Source: Lachnospiraceae bacterium
GTDB lineage: Bacteria > Bacillota > Clostridia > Lachnospirales > Lachnospiraceae
Length of the DNA stretch: 64,000 nt
Direction of reading: 5' to 3'
NCBI GenBank assembly: GCA_015056885.1
Contig: SVFL01000013.1
Span: forward strand, 1-64,000
Shown here piece after piece: positions 26,962 through 34,146 of this stretch; position 1 is the stretch's first letter; every line of letters begins with the position of its first letter. A model generated the notes under the pieces. It was given only the letters and a program-made list of their open reading frames with translations. It ran no database searches and was not told the origin of the DNA. The position numbers and the translations under genes are program-made.

Positions 26962-27540
26962 ATGGCACGTCAAAAGGGACTGAGCTTTTACAGACGCAAA
27001 AAAAAAATAAGTTCCGCTGTTTTGAAAGAGATTTTTAGCTGGATATTTGGTATTGTTGTGGCAATCTTCATCGGAGTGGTTATGGTGTTCTTTTTGGGAA
27101 TGACTACTTCGGTGGTGGGAGATTCCATGGAACCGACACTTTATAGCGGACAAGAGATTTTGATAGACCGTTTTGGTTATGTGATATCATCGCCGAAATC
27201 CGGAGATGTGGTTGTTTTTTTGCCAAACGGCAATGAGAAGGCGCATTATTATGTAAAACGCGTAGTGGCAGTTCCGGGGGATACGGTGCTTATCGAAAAA
27301 GGAGATTTGTATGTAAATGGCGTACAGAGTCAGTGGATAAATGAGCGGATTCTGGATGCCGGAATTGCAGAGAATACATTGACCATGGGCAAGGGAGAGT
27401 ATTTTTGCGTAGGTGACAATATCAATAATAGTGAGGACAGTCGTTCTGCTAATATTGGCCCGGTAAAGGATGAGGATATTATCGGCAGGGTATGGCTTGC
27501 AAAGACTTGCGATGAGGCAGGTATGGGTTTGGTGGATTAA
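26962..27540 (+). CDS. lepB: Signal peptidase I (first copy)
   Basis: Type I signal peptidase that removes signal peptides from secreted preproteins. A basic N-terminus (RRKKK) is followed by one membrane anchor (about 22-46), the catalytic serine Ser55 in GDSMEPT, and the general-base lysine Lys99 in YYVKRVVAVPGD; GDNINNSEDSR closes the catalytic fold. The ATG at 26962 has GGAG eight bases upstream; the longer frame starting at 26893 begins within the rplS terminator and is rejected. Sits between rplS and rbgA, with a second signal peptidase gene just beyond rbgA. Confidence 0.93.
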   Translation: MARQKGLSFYRRKKKISSAVLKEIFSWIFGIVVAIFIGVVMVFFLGMTTSVVGDSMEPTLYSGQEILIDRFGYVISSPKSGDVVVFLPNGNEKAHYYVKRVVAVPGDTVLIEKGDLYVNGVQSQWINERILDAGIAENTLTMGKGEYFCVGDNINNSEDSRSANIGPVKDEDIIGRVWLAKTCDEAGMGLVD

Positions 27541-27564
27541 AATAAGACAAGGATTGGTATAGAG

Positions 27565-28455
27565 ATGAATTATCAGTGGTATCCCGGTCATATGACCAAG
27601 GCGGTTCGTATGATGCAGGAAAATATTAAGTTGATTGATTTGATTATAGAGCTTGTGGATGCTCGTATTCCTTTGAGCAGTCGCAATCCGGATATAGATG
27701 AACTGGGGAAGAATAAGTCTCGAATTGTGCTTTTGAATAAATCAGATCTGGCTGACCCGGCACAGAATAAACAGTGGATGGCTTACTTTCAGGAGCAGGG
27801 AGCACATGTGCTTGAGATTAATGCAAAGTCAGGATCCGGTGTAAAGTCCATAAACGGGTTGGTTCAGGAGGCATGTAAGGAGAAAATTGAACGCGACAGA
27901 AAACGAGGTATTATAAATCGTCCCGTGCGTGCCATGGTTGTGGGCATTCCTAATGTGGGTAAGTCTACTTTTATCAATGCTTTTGCGGGTAAGGCTTGTG
28001 CCAAGACTGGTAATAAGCCCGGTGTGACCAAGGGCAAGCAATGGATTAAGTTGAATAAGAATCTGGAGCTTTTGGACACGCCCGGTATCCTCTGGCCTAA
28101 ATTTGAGGATCAGGAGGTTGGCATGCGTCTGGCATTTATCGGTTCCATGAATGATGAGATTATTATTCAGGAAGAATTGGCGTGTGATTTGATCCGTGTG
28201 ATTAGTATGTATTATCCCAAGGCGCTTGCGGAGCGTTATGGTTGGTCGAATGATTCGGAAACTACAGATAAGACGAAAGAAGCGGATGAGGCTGATATGA
28301 CGGAGGCTCAGGCTACAGAGGTTTTAACTAAGATTGCGGAGAGCAGAAAATGCTACACAAAGGGTGAAACACCCGATTTGGGAAGGGCTGCTGCGCTGCT
28401 TATTGATGATTTCAGAAGCGGCAGACTGGGCCGTATGACATTGGAGAGGAGATAG
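27565..28455 (+). CDS. rbgA: Ribosome biogenesis GTPase RbgA/YlqF
   Basis: Circularly permuted GTPase needed for late 50S subunit assembly. As expected for the permuted class, the G4 motif NKSD (58-61) precedes G1 GIPNVGKST (127-135) and G3 DTPGILWP. The N-terminal YPGHM motif is present. The C-terminal domain is helical, with an extra acidic/threonine-rich stretch (about 230-250) before the conserved LGRAAALLIDDFRSGRLG. It lies between two lepB genes and six bases before the second, suggesting cotranscription. Confidence 0.95.
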   Translation: MNYQWYPGHMTKAVRMMQENIKLIDLIIELVDARIPLSSRNPDIDELGKNKSRIVLLNKSDLADPAQNKQWMAYFQEQGAHVLEINAKSGSGVKSINGLVQEACKEKIERDRKRGIINRPVRAMVVGIPNVGKSTFINAFAGKACAKTGNKPGVTKGKQWIKLNKNLELLDTPGILWPKFEDQEVGMRLAFIGSMNDEIIIQEELACDLIRVISMYYPKALAERYGWSNDSETTDKTKEADEADMTEAQATEVLTKIAESRKCYTKGETPDLGRAAALLIDDFRSGRLGRMTLERR

Positions 28456-28461
28456 TCTGTC

Positions 28462-29010
28462 ATGAAAAAGAAAATTTTACAGGAGCTTTTGAGTACCGGA
28501 CTTTATCTTCTCTTTGTGCTGTTACTTACATGGCTTTTGATTACTTTTGTAATTCAGAGAACGGAGGTGGATGGTTCCTCCATGGAAGGAACCTTGTCTC
28601 ACGGGGATAACCTTTTTGTGGATAAGATTTCATATCGATTTAATGAGCCGGAGCGTTTTGATATTATTGTTTTTCCTTTTCAGTATCAGGAGGATACCTA
28701 TTATATTAAGCGTATTATTGGTTTGCCCGGCGAGACGGTTCAAATTGATGAGCAGGGAAATATCTACATAAATGGAGAGATTTTGAAGGAATCCTATGGT
28801 TTGGAAGTAATTAAGCCGGAGAATATCGGACGGGCTGCGCAGCCAATTACCCTGGGTGAAGATGAGTACTTTGTCATGGGTGATAACCGCAATAACAGCA
28901 GTGACAGTCGCACTGAGGTTGTGGGTAATATTCACCGGGACGATATTATCGGACGGGCATGGGTTCGTATCTGGCCTTTTGAGAAAATGGGTGTACTACA
29001 GCATCAGTAG
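28462..29010 (+). CDS. lepB: Signal peptidase I (second copy)
   Basis: A second type I signal peptidase of 182 residues. One membrane anchor (about 10-31), catalytic Ser40 in DGSSMEGT, general-base Lys83 in YYIKRIIGLPGE and the GDNRNNSSDSR motif are all present. It differs clearly from the copy at 26962, so it is an old paralogue rather than a recent duplication. Substrate division between the two cannot be read from sequence. rnhB begins 16 bases downstream. Confidence 0.94.
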   Translation: MKKKILQELLSTGLYLLFVLLLTWLLITFVIQRTEVDGSSMEGTLSHGDNLFVDKISYRFNEPERFDIIVFPFQYQEDTYYIKRIIGLPGETVQIDEQGNIYINGEILKESYGLEVIKPENIGRAAQPITLGEDEYFVMGDNRNNSSDSRTEVVGNIHRDDIIGRAWVRIWPFEKMGVLQHQ

Positions 29011-29026
29011 GAAAGAGGAGAAAAAG

Positions 29027-29806
29027 ATGGCAGTCAGTTTGACAGAAATCAAAAATCAGTTACAGGCAGCTTGTGCAGATGAGCTGCCTGCCTTTATAAG
29101 TCAATATGAGAATGATGAGAGAGCGGGAGCAATTAAACTTGTAGAGAACGCCAAAAAGCGTCTGGAGGCTCTTGAAAAGGAACGTGCGCGTACGGAAGAA
29201 CTGAAGCGCTATGAGCGGGAATATGCAGATTACGCGTACATATGCGGCATTGACGAGGTGGGCAGAGGTCCGCTGGCTGGTCCTGTGGTAGCGGGTGCAG
29301 TGATTTTGCCTAAGGATTGTGATATTTTGTATATTAATGATTCCAAGCAACTCTCCGAAAAAAAGAGAGAGGAATTGTATGATATTATCATGGAGAAGGC
29401 AGTGGCTTGCGCAGTGGGGTATGCAACACCGGAGCGTATTGATGAAATCAATATTTTGCAGGCAACTTATGAGGCCATGCGGGAGGCTATCAGCAAGCTG
29501 GAGCCGGCACCGACACTTTTATTGAATGATGCAGTGAAAATTCCGGGAGTTGAGATTCCTCAGGTGTCTATTATCAAGGGAGATGCCAAGAGTATTTCCA
29601 TCGGTGCGGCAAGTATTATTGCCAAGGTCACAAGAGACAGGCTGATGGTGGAGTATGATAAGGTTTTTCCGGAGTATGATTTTGCGGGCAATAAGGGGTA
29701 TGGCAGCGCCGCTCATATTGAGGCACTAAAAAAGTATGGTCCTACGCCTATTCACAGGAGAAGCTTTATTAAGAATTTTGTTCAGGAGGAGACTTCTGAA
29801 AAATAA
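29027..29806 (+). CDS. rnhB: Ribonuclease HII
   Basis: RNase HII cuts the RNA strand of RNA-DNA hybrids and single ribonucleotides in DNA. The catalytic DEVGRGPLAGP motif is at about residues 76-86, with NDSK and the later catalytic aspartates following. An N-terminal helical extension of about 70 residues, common in Firmicutes RNase HII, precedes the catalytic domain. The ATG at 29027 follows GAGGAG; the longer frame from 28856 overlaps lepB and is rejected. It lies in the rbgA-rnhB-ylqG-ylqH order also found in Bacillus. Confidence 0.95.
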   Translation: MAVSLTEIKNQLQAACADELPAFISQYENDERAGAIKLVENAKKRLEALEKERARTEELKRYEREYADYAYICGIDEVGRGPLAGPVVAGAVILPKDCDILYINDSKQLSEKKREELYDIIMEKAVACAVGYATPERIDEINILQATYEAMREAISKLEPAPTLLLNDAVKIPGVEIPQVSIIKGDAKSISIGAASIIAKVTRDRLMVEYDKVFPEYDFAGNKGYGSAAHIEALKKYGPTPIHRRSFIKNFVQEETSEK

Positions 29807-29833
29807 GATAAGAATTTAGAAAGGTGCCCTGAG

Positions 29834-31675
29834 ATGAAGCTGACAGATGTATTTAACAGCGGACAATTGAAAAACAGTAACACACAGGCTGCAAAAAATC
29901 AGGCTGTGAATGCTCAAAGTGCGTCGGTCGGCAAACAGATTCAGGCTCTTGCGCCCGGGCAGACACTGCAGGGGGAAGTGGTTGCAAGGGATGGCAATCA
30001 GGTGCAGATAAAGGTTGCAGATGATTTTATTTTAGCGGCCAAGGTGGATGCCAATATCAATCTGGAAGTGGGGAAAACCATGACTTTCGAGGTGCGCAAT
30101 AATGGGCAGACACTGCAACTTAGTCCGTTGTTTGCCAATACAGCCACACAGGCAAATGCTCTCAAAGCATTGGAAATGGCATCTTTGCCGGTGACCCGGG
30201 ATACTGTGGCCATGACCGGACTTATGATGAAGGCAGGGCTTCCGATTGATAAGAATGCTTTGCAACAGATGTTTCGGGAGGTAAATACCTTTTCAAATTC
30301 CAATATTTCGGATGTGGTGGATTTGCATCGCTTAGGATTGGCTGTGAATGAAGAGAATCTGGCACAGGTAAGCTCATATAAAAATCTTACTCATCAATTA
30401 GTAGATGGTATGCATACTGTTCAGAATTGCTTGGGTGAGACGGTTGGCAGTATGGTGGCAGAGGGGAATGTAGAAGGTGCTGCCAGAATGTTTCAGGAGG
30501 TTTTGCAGCTGGTGGAGGGAATTGTTTCCGGCGATGCAGAAGGGGAGCAATATGCAAACGTGCAGCAGGGTGCCCGGACAGAAGCTGCGGGAAACTCTAC
30601 TTTGGCAACGGGAATTACACAGGTATTTTCGGATGGAACGGTAGCGGAAGCTGTTGAGAATGGGAATGAGCAGGCTGTAGAAAGTGCACCGATAAATGCA
30701 CAGGCACAACCCGAGGTGCATTCAAAATCGGCGGAGGAACTCCTTAGGGAGGCACTGACCAATGCGGTGAAAAATGTGAATTCATCCAATGATGAGGCGG
30801 TGATGAATCTGACGAATGGATTGTCTGCCGGTGCAGTAAATGCTTCGCAGACCGGTCAGATGTCCTTGCAGGATACTTTGGCAGCTTTGTTGCGTTCCAT
30901 GAATCCCGGTGACAATTATGATGATCTTTTACAACAGTTAAGTCAGGCTATGCAGGAGGGGAGTGTAGAAGAGCAGGCGAAGAGTTTGCAGGCCCTTTTG
31001 TCCCGGGGATTACAGGATAAAAATTGGAATTTGCTGGAGAAACTGATAAGCCATAAGGATTCCGGAAAGATTCTGGCAGATGGGCTTGCTAAGATGTGGA
31101 CCATAACGCCAGAGGATGTGGCGGATTCCGGTAAAGTGGAGGAACTTTACAGTCGTTTGACCAGACAGTTAAAGGACTTGAGCCATATTTTGGAACAGAA
31201 CGGGCAGAATCAGTCAGAAGCATTTAAGGCTGTCAGCAATATGTCTCAAAATGTGGATTTTCTTCAGCAGATAAATCAGGCATATACCTATGTGCAGCTG
31301 CCATTAAGACTACAGAATGGTGAGGCGCACGGTGATTTGTATGTCTATACCAATAAACGAAATCTTTCGGCTAAGGATGGGCAGATAAGTGCCCTTTTGC
31401 ATTTGGATATGGAACATTTGGGGCCTGTGGATGTCTATGTGGCCATGCAGGCAGAACGTGTGAATACCCGATTTTATGTACAGGATGATGAGATGCTGGA
31501 CTTTTTGGAACAGCATATGGACATATTGACCCAGAGATTGCAAAAACGAGGATATAACTGTGATTTTGCAATGCAGGTGAGAGGCAGTGATGAAAAGGTG
31601 AGCGGTCTGAAGGGGCTGCTTGCACAGGAACAGGCGCAACCCATTGCACAGTATGCTTTTGATGTAAGAGCATAG
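29834..31675 (+). CDS. FliK-like protein (YlqG position)
   Basis: A 613-residue glutamine/asparagine/serine-rich protein. An N-terminal domain (about 1-100, containing APGQTLQGEVVARDG) is followed by a low-complexity middle (about 200-330). The C-terminal domain (about 485-600) has the pattern of the flagellar hook-length control FliK C-terminus, with LPLRLQNG...GDLYVY and glPVDVYV-like strands. In Bacillus the gene at this place, ylqG, has the same relationship. It lies outside the flagellar operon but directly before a FlhB-tail homologue, so a role in type III export switching or a paralogous process is plausible. No FliK function is shown. A 14-bp-arm hairpin covers its stop codon. Confidence 0.7.
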   Translation: MKLTDVFNSGQLKNSNTQAAKNQAVNAQSASVGKQIQALAPGQTLQGEVVARDGNQVQIKVADDFILAAKVDANINLEVGKTMTFEVRNNGQTLQLSPLFANTATQANALKALEMASLPVTRDTVAMTGLMMKAGLPIDKNALQQMFREVNTFSNSNISDVVDLHRLGLAVNEENLAQVSSYKNLTHQLVDGMHTVQNCLGETVGSMVAEGNVEGAARMFQEVLQLVEGIVSGDAEGEQYANVQQGARTEAAGNSTLATGITQVFSDGTVAEAVENGNEQAVESAPINAQAQPEVHSKSAEELLREALTNAVKNVNSSNDEAVMNLTNGLSAGAVNASQTGQMSLQDTLAALLRSMNPGDNYDDLLQQLSQAMQEGSVEEQAKSLQALLSRGLQDKNWNLLEKLISHKDSGKILADGLAKMWTITPEDVADSGKVEELYSRLTRQLKDLSHILEQNGQNQSEAFKAVSNMSQNVDFLQQINQAYTYVQLPLRLQNGEAHGDLYVYTNKRNLSAKDGQISALLHLDMEHLGPVDVYVAMQAERVNTRFYVQDDEMLDFLEQHMDILTQRLQKRGYNCDFAMQVRGSDEKVSGLKGLLAQEQAQPIAQYAFDVRA

Positions 31676-31703
31676 TTTGAAAAATGAATTTTTTCAAACT
31701 ATG
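31671..31703 (+). repeat. Stop-codon-overlapping hairpin
   Basis: CATAGTTTGAAAAA (31671-31684) pairs perfectly with TTTTTCAAACTATG (31690-31703) around the loop TGAAT and contains the stop codon of the FliK-like gene. Its core resembles the palindrome at 20833-20854. It lacks a T tract, so is not an obvious terminator. Confidence 0.75.
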
Positions 31704-31747
31704 AAGGACATATATGGCAGTTAGGGGGGCTTAAAGGAGGCTGAGCG

Positions 31748-32050
31748 ATGGCTGAAACAGGGAAGGCAGACATTAAGAGAAATAAAATAAAGCAGGCGAT
31801 TGCTCTGGAATATGACCCTTCCGATGAAGCGCCCAGAGTCATTGCCAGTGGTCGGGGCGTATTAGCTGAACGTATTATCGAGAGAGCTCAGGAGAGCGAT
31901 GTGCCTATTCATCGGGATGATAAGCTGGCGGATACGTTGTCCCGTCTGGAAATTGGTGAGATGATACCGCCGGAGCTCTATGAAGTGGTAGCCGAGATTT
32001 TGATTTTTGTGGATTCCATGGATAAACTTAAGAGCAAGGTAAAGCAGTAA
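31748..32050 (+). CDS. FlhB C-terminal domain homologue (YlqH-like)
   Basis: A 100-residue soluble protein corresponding to the cytoplasmic substrate-specificity domain of FlhB/EscU export proteins, without the membrane part. The pattern ALEYDP...APRVIASGRGVLAERI and the later VPIHRDDKLADTL match the family; the NPTH autocleavage motif of true FlhB is absent. In Bacillus the neighbour ylqH is of the same type. AGGAGG-like sequence precedes the start. Its pairing with a FliK-like gene mirrors the FliK-FlhB interaction in flagella. Confidence 0.85.
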   Translation: MAETGKADIKRNKIKQAIALEYDPSDEAPRVIASGRGVLAERIIERAQESDVPIHRDDKLADTLSRLEIGEMIPPELYEVVAEILIFVDSMDKLKSKVKQ

Positions 32051-32075
32051 ACATCATCTGAAAAGGGGGATGTGG

Positions 32076-32447
32076 GTGCAGGAGAAGGTTTTTAATAAAA
32101 GACAAATTGGAACGGATTACGAGACGGTTGCGACCAAGTACCTGGAGCAAAAGGGGTACAGTATTTTGGAGCGCAATTATCGATGTCCCTATGGTGAGAT
32201 AGATATTATTGCCCGGGACAAAGAGACGGTAGTTTTCTGCGAGATAAAATATCGTAAAAAATGTAGCTATGGAAGCCCGCTTGCAGCGGTGGACAGCCGC
32301 AAACAAAGGCGTATATCTAAAGTGGCTCTTTATTACACGGCCGGATATAAGGCGCCGGAGAATGTTTTCTATCGTTTTGATGTGATAGGGATAGATGGTG
32401 AAGGGCAAATTGAGCATATAGAGAATGCGTTTTACTTTCAGCAATAA
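32076..32447 (+). CDS. yraN: YraN-family nuclease-like protein
   Basis: A UPF0102/YraN protein with a PD-(D/E)XK nuclease-like core: GTDYETVATKYLEQKG, the RNYRCPYGEIDIIARD strand and EIKYRK are visible. The biological role of the family is unsettled; in many genomes it is near rnhB, as here. A GTG start at 32076 is preferred because AGGGGG lies six bases upstream; an in-frame ATG at 32070 adjoins that sequence and would add two residues. Length is normal. Confidence 0.87.
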   Translation: MQEKVFNKRQIGTDYETVATKYLEQKGYSILERNYRCPYGEIDIIARDKETVVFCEIKYRKKCSYGSPLAAVDSRKQRRISKVALYYTAGYKAPENVFYRFDVIGIDGEGQIEHIENAFYFQQ

Positions 32448-32483
32448 AGGAATTTTGTTAGTGAATCTGAAAGGTGAAAAGTT

Positions 32484-33353
32484 ATGTATCATATTGTAAG
32501 AAACAGTGCAGAGGGCGCTGAGCTTATAAAGCAGAATCAGTTAGGAGATTTGGAATATCTTACGTTTCCGGCTCTTTGTGATACCGGTATGGTGGGGCAT
32601 CTTTTTACTACAAGAACAGGTGGTGTGAGTACGGGTGACCTGGCCAGCATGAATTTGAGTTTTAGCAGAGGTGATAATCCGGCAAATGTAGTGGAAAATT
32701 ATCGCCGAATTTGTGAGGTGTTGGGCGTTGAAGCGGAAGATGTGGTTGCTTCGGTGCAGACCCATACCACAAATATTCGTCATGTGACAGCAGCGGATAA
32801 GGGAAAGGGCGTTTTGTATCCACAGGATTATCAGGATATTGATGGGCTGATTACCGATGAGCCCGGTGTTGTGTTGGCTTGTTTTTATGCAGATTGTGTG
32901 CCTTTGTATTTTGTGGACCCGGTAAAGCAGGCAATTGGTCTTGCACATTCCGGCTGGAGAGGTACAGTGAATGGAATGGGAGCACATATGGTGCAGGCAA
33001 TGAAAGAAGCCTTTGGCAGCAAGCCCCGGGATTTGATTGCGGCGGTGGGGCCGTCTATCTGCAGAGACTGTTATGAGGTCAGTGAAGATGTAGCAATGGA
33101 GTTTCAGGGTGTTTTTCCCGGAGAAGAGGTTGTGTGTCCGGGGAGAGAACCCGCAAAGTATCAGCTGGATTTGTGGCTGGCAAACAGATTGATTTTGGAA
33201 CGCGCAGGTATCCATAGAGAAAATATTTCTGTTACGGATATATGTACCTGTCATAATCCGGAGTATTTGTTTTCGCATCGGGCCAGTCATGGTAAGAGAG
33301 GAAATTTGGCAGCATTTTTATATATTCTTAATAAATTTTCTAAGAAAGCTTAA
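32484..33353 (+). CDS. pgeF: PgeF/YfiH laccase-domain protein
   Basis: A member of the YfiH family (peptidoglycan editing factor, multicopper-oxidase-like/purine nucleoside phosphorylase reports exist). The metal-site residues are visible: histidine in QTHTTNIRHV, cysteine in FYADCVPLYFVD and histidine in GLAHSGWRGTV. The 289 residues fit. The actual substrate here cannot be decided from sequence. It lies at the end of the rnhB-yraN cluster; a new promoter appears downstream for the two-component system. Confidence 0.88.
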   Translation: MYHIVRNSAEGAELIKQNQLGDLEYLTFPALCDTGMVGHLFTTRTGGVSTGDLASMNLSFSRGDNPANVVENYRRICEVLGVEAEDVVASVQTHTTNIRHVTAADKGKGVLYPQDYQDIDGLITDEPGVVLACFYADCVPLYFVDPVKQAIGLAHSGWRGTVNGMGAHMVQAMKEAFGSKPRDLIAAVGPSICRDCYEVSEDVAMEFQGVFPGEEVVCPGREPAKYQLDLWLANRLILERAGIHRENISVTDICTCHNPEYLFSHRASHGKRGNLAAFLYILNKFSKKA

Positions 33354-33372
33354 TTCTTTTTTCGGAATTGCA

Positions 33373-33381
33373 TGGTATACT
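33373..33381 (+). promoter_or_regulatory. Extended -10 promoter of two-component system
   Basis: TGG-TATACT (extended -10) lies 65 bases before the regulator gene, with a weak -35 (TTCTTT) 16 bp upstream. Confidence 0.45.
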
Positions 33382-33445
33382 GGTAAATGTATTGAGGTTT
33401 TGAAGGAATATTCATGCAATAGGTTTGTTTGGGAGGATTTTGAAA

Positions 33446-34138
33446 ATGGCAAATATTTTAGTTTGTGATGATGATAAAGAGATTGTGGAGGCCATTGAGA
33501 TTTATTTGAGTCAGGATGGTTATCATATATATAAAGCATATGATGGAGAGCAGGCAATTGAGATGCTCAAAAAAGAAGATATTCATCTTCTGATTATGGA
33601 TGTGATGATGCCCAGACTGGATGGTATCAGAGCGACTCTTAAAATCAGAGAATACAGCAGTATTCCGATTATTATGCTGTCTGCAAAATCAGAGGATACG
33701 GATAAGATACTTGGATTAAATATCGGGGCAGATGATTATATTACCAAACCCTTTAATCCATTGGAACTTGTGGCAAGAGTGAAGTCCAATCTGCGCCGTT
33801 ATACTTCTTTGGGAAGTCTGGATGGTGGCGGTAAGGCTGTTTATCAGGTAGGCGGTCTTGTGGTGAATGATGAGAATAAGCAGGTATTCGTGGACGATGA
33901 ATTGGTAAAGATGACTCCAATCGAGTACAATATTCTGCTTCTTTTAATTAAGAATCAGGGCAAAGTGTTCTCCATCAATCAGATTTATGAGAGTATTTGG
34001 AATGAGGATGCTATTGGCGCTGATAATACGGTGGCAGTACATATTCGTCATATTCGTGAGAAAATAGAGATTAACCCCAAGGAACCCAGGTATCTTAAGG
34101 TAGTGTGGGGTGTGGGTTATAAAATAGACAAGCAATAG
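33446..34138 (+). CDS. OmpR/PhoB-family response regulator
   Basis: A 230-residue two-component response regulator. The receiver domain has the acidic pocket DDD (about 8-10), phospho-acceptor Asp52 in LLIMDVMMPRLDG, and the lysine of ITKPFNP. The C-terminal winged-helix domain (about 130-230) contains MTPIEYNILLLL and the recognition helix VHIRHIREK. The ATG at 33446 has GGGAGG upstream; the frame begins 21 bases earlier without one. It lies eight bases before the sensor kinase, and the two presumably form a pair. Confidence 0.94.
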   Translation: MANILVCDDDKEIVEAIEIYLSQDGYHIYKAYDGEQAIEMLKKEDIHLLIMDVMMPRLDGIRATLKIREYSSIPIIMLSAKSEDTDKILGLNIGADDYITKPFNPLELVARVKSNLRRYTSLGSLDGGGKAVYQVGGLVVNDENKQVFVDDELVKMTPIEYNILLLLIKNQGKVFSINQIYESIWNEDAIGADNTVAVHIRHIREKIEINPKEPRYLKVVWGVGYKIDKQ

Positions 34139-34146
34139 GAGTGACT

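Noticed and set aside
28856..29026. Upstream extension of rnhB
   Set aside because: Reads inside lepB; a GAGGAG site and ATG at 29027 fit the family better.
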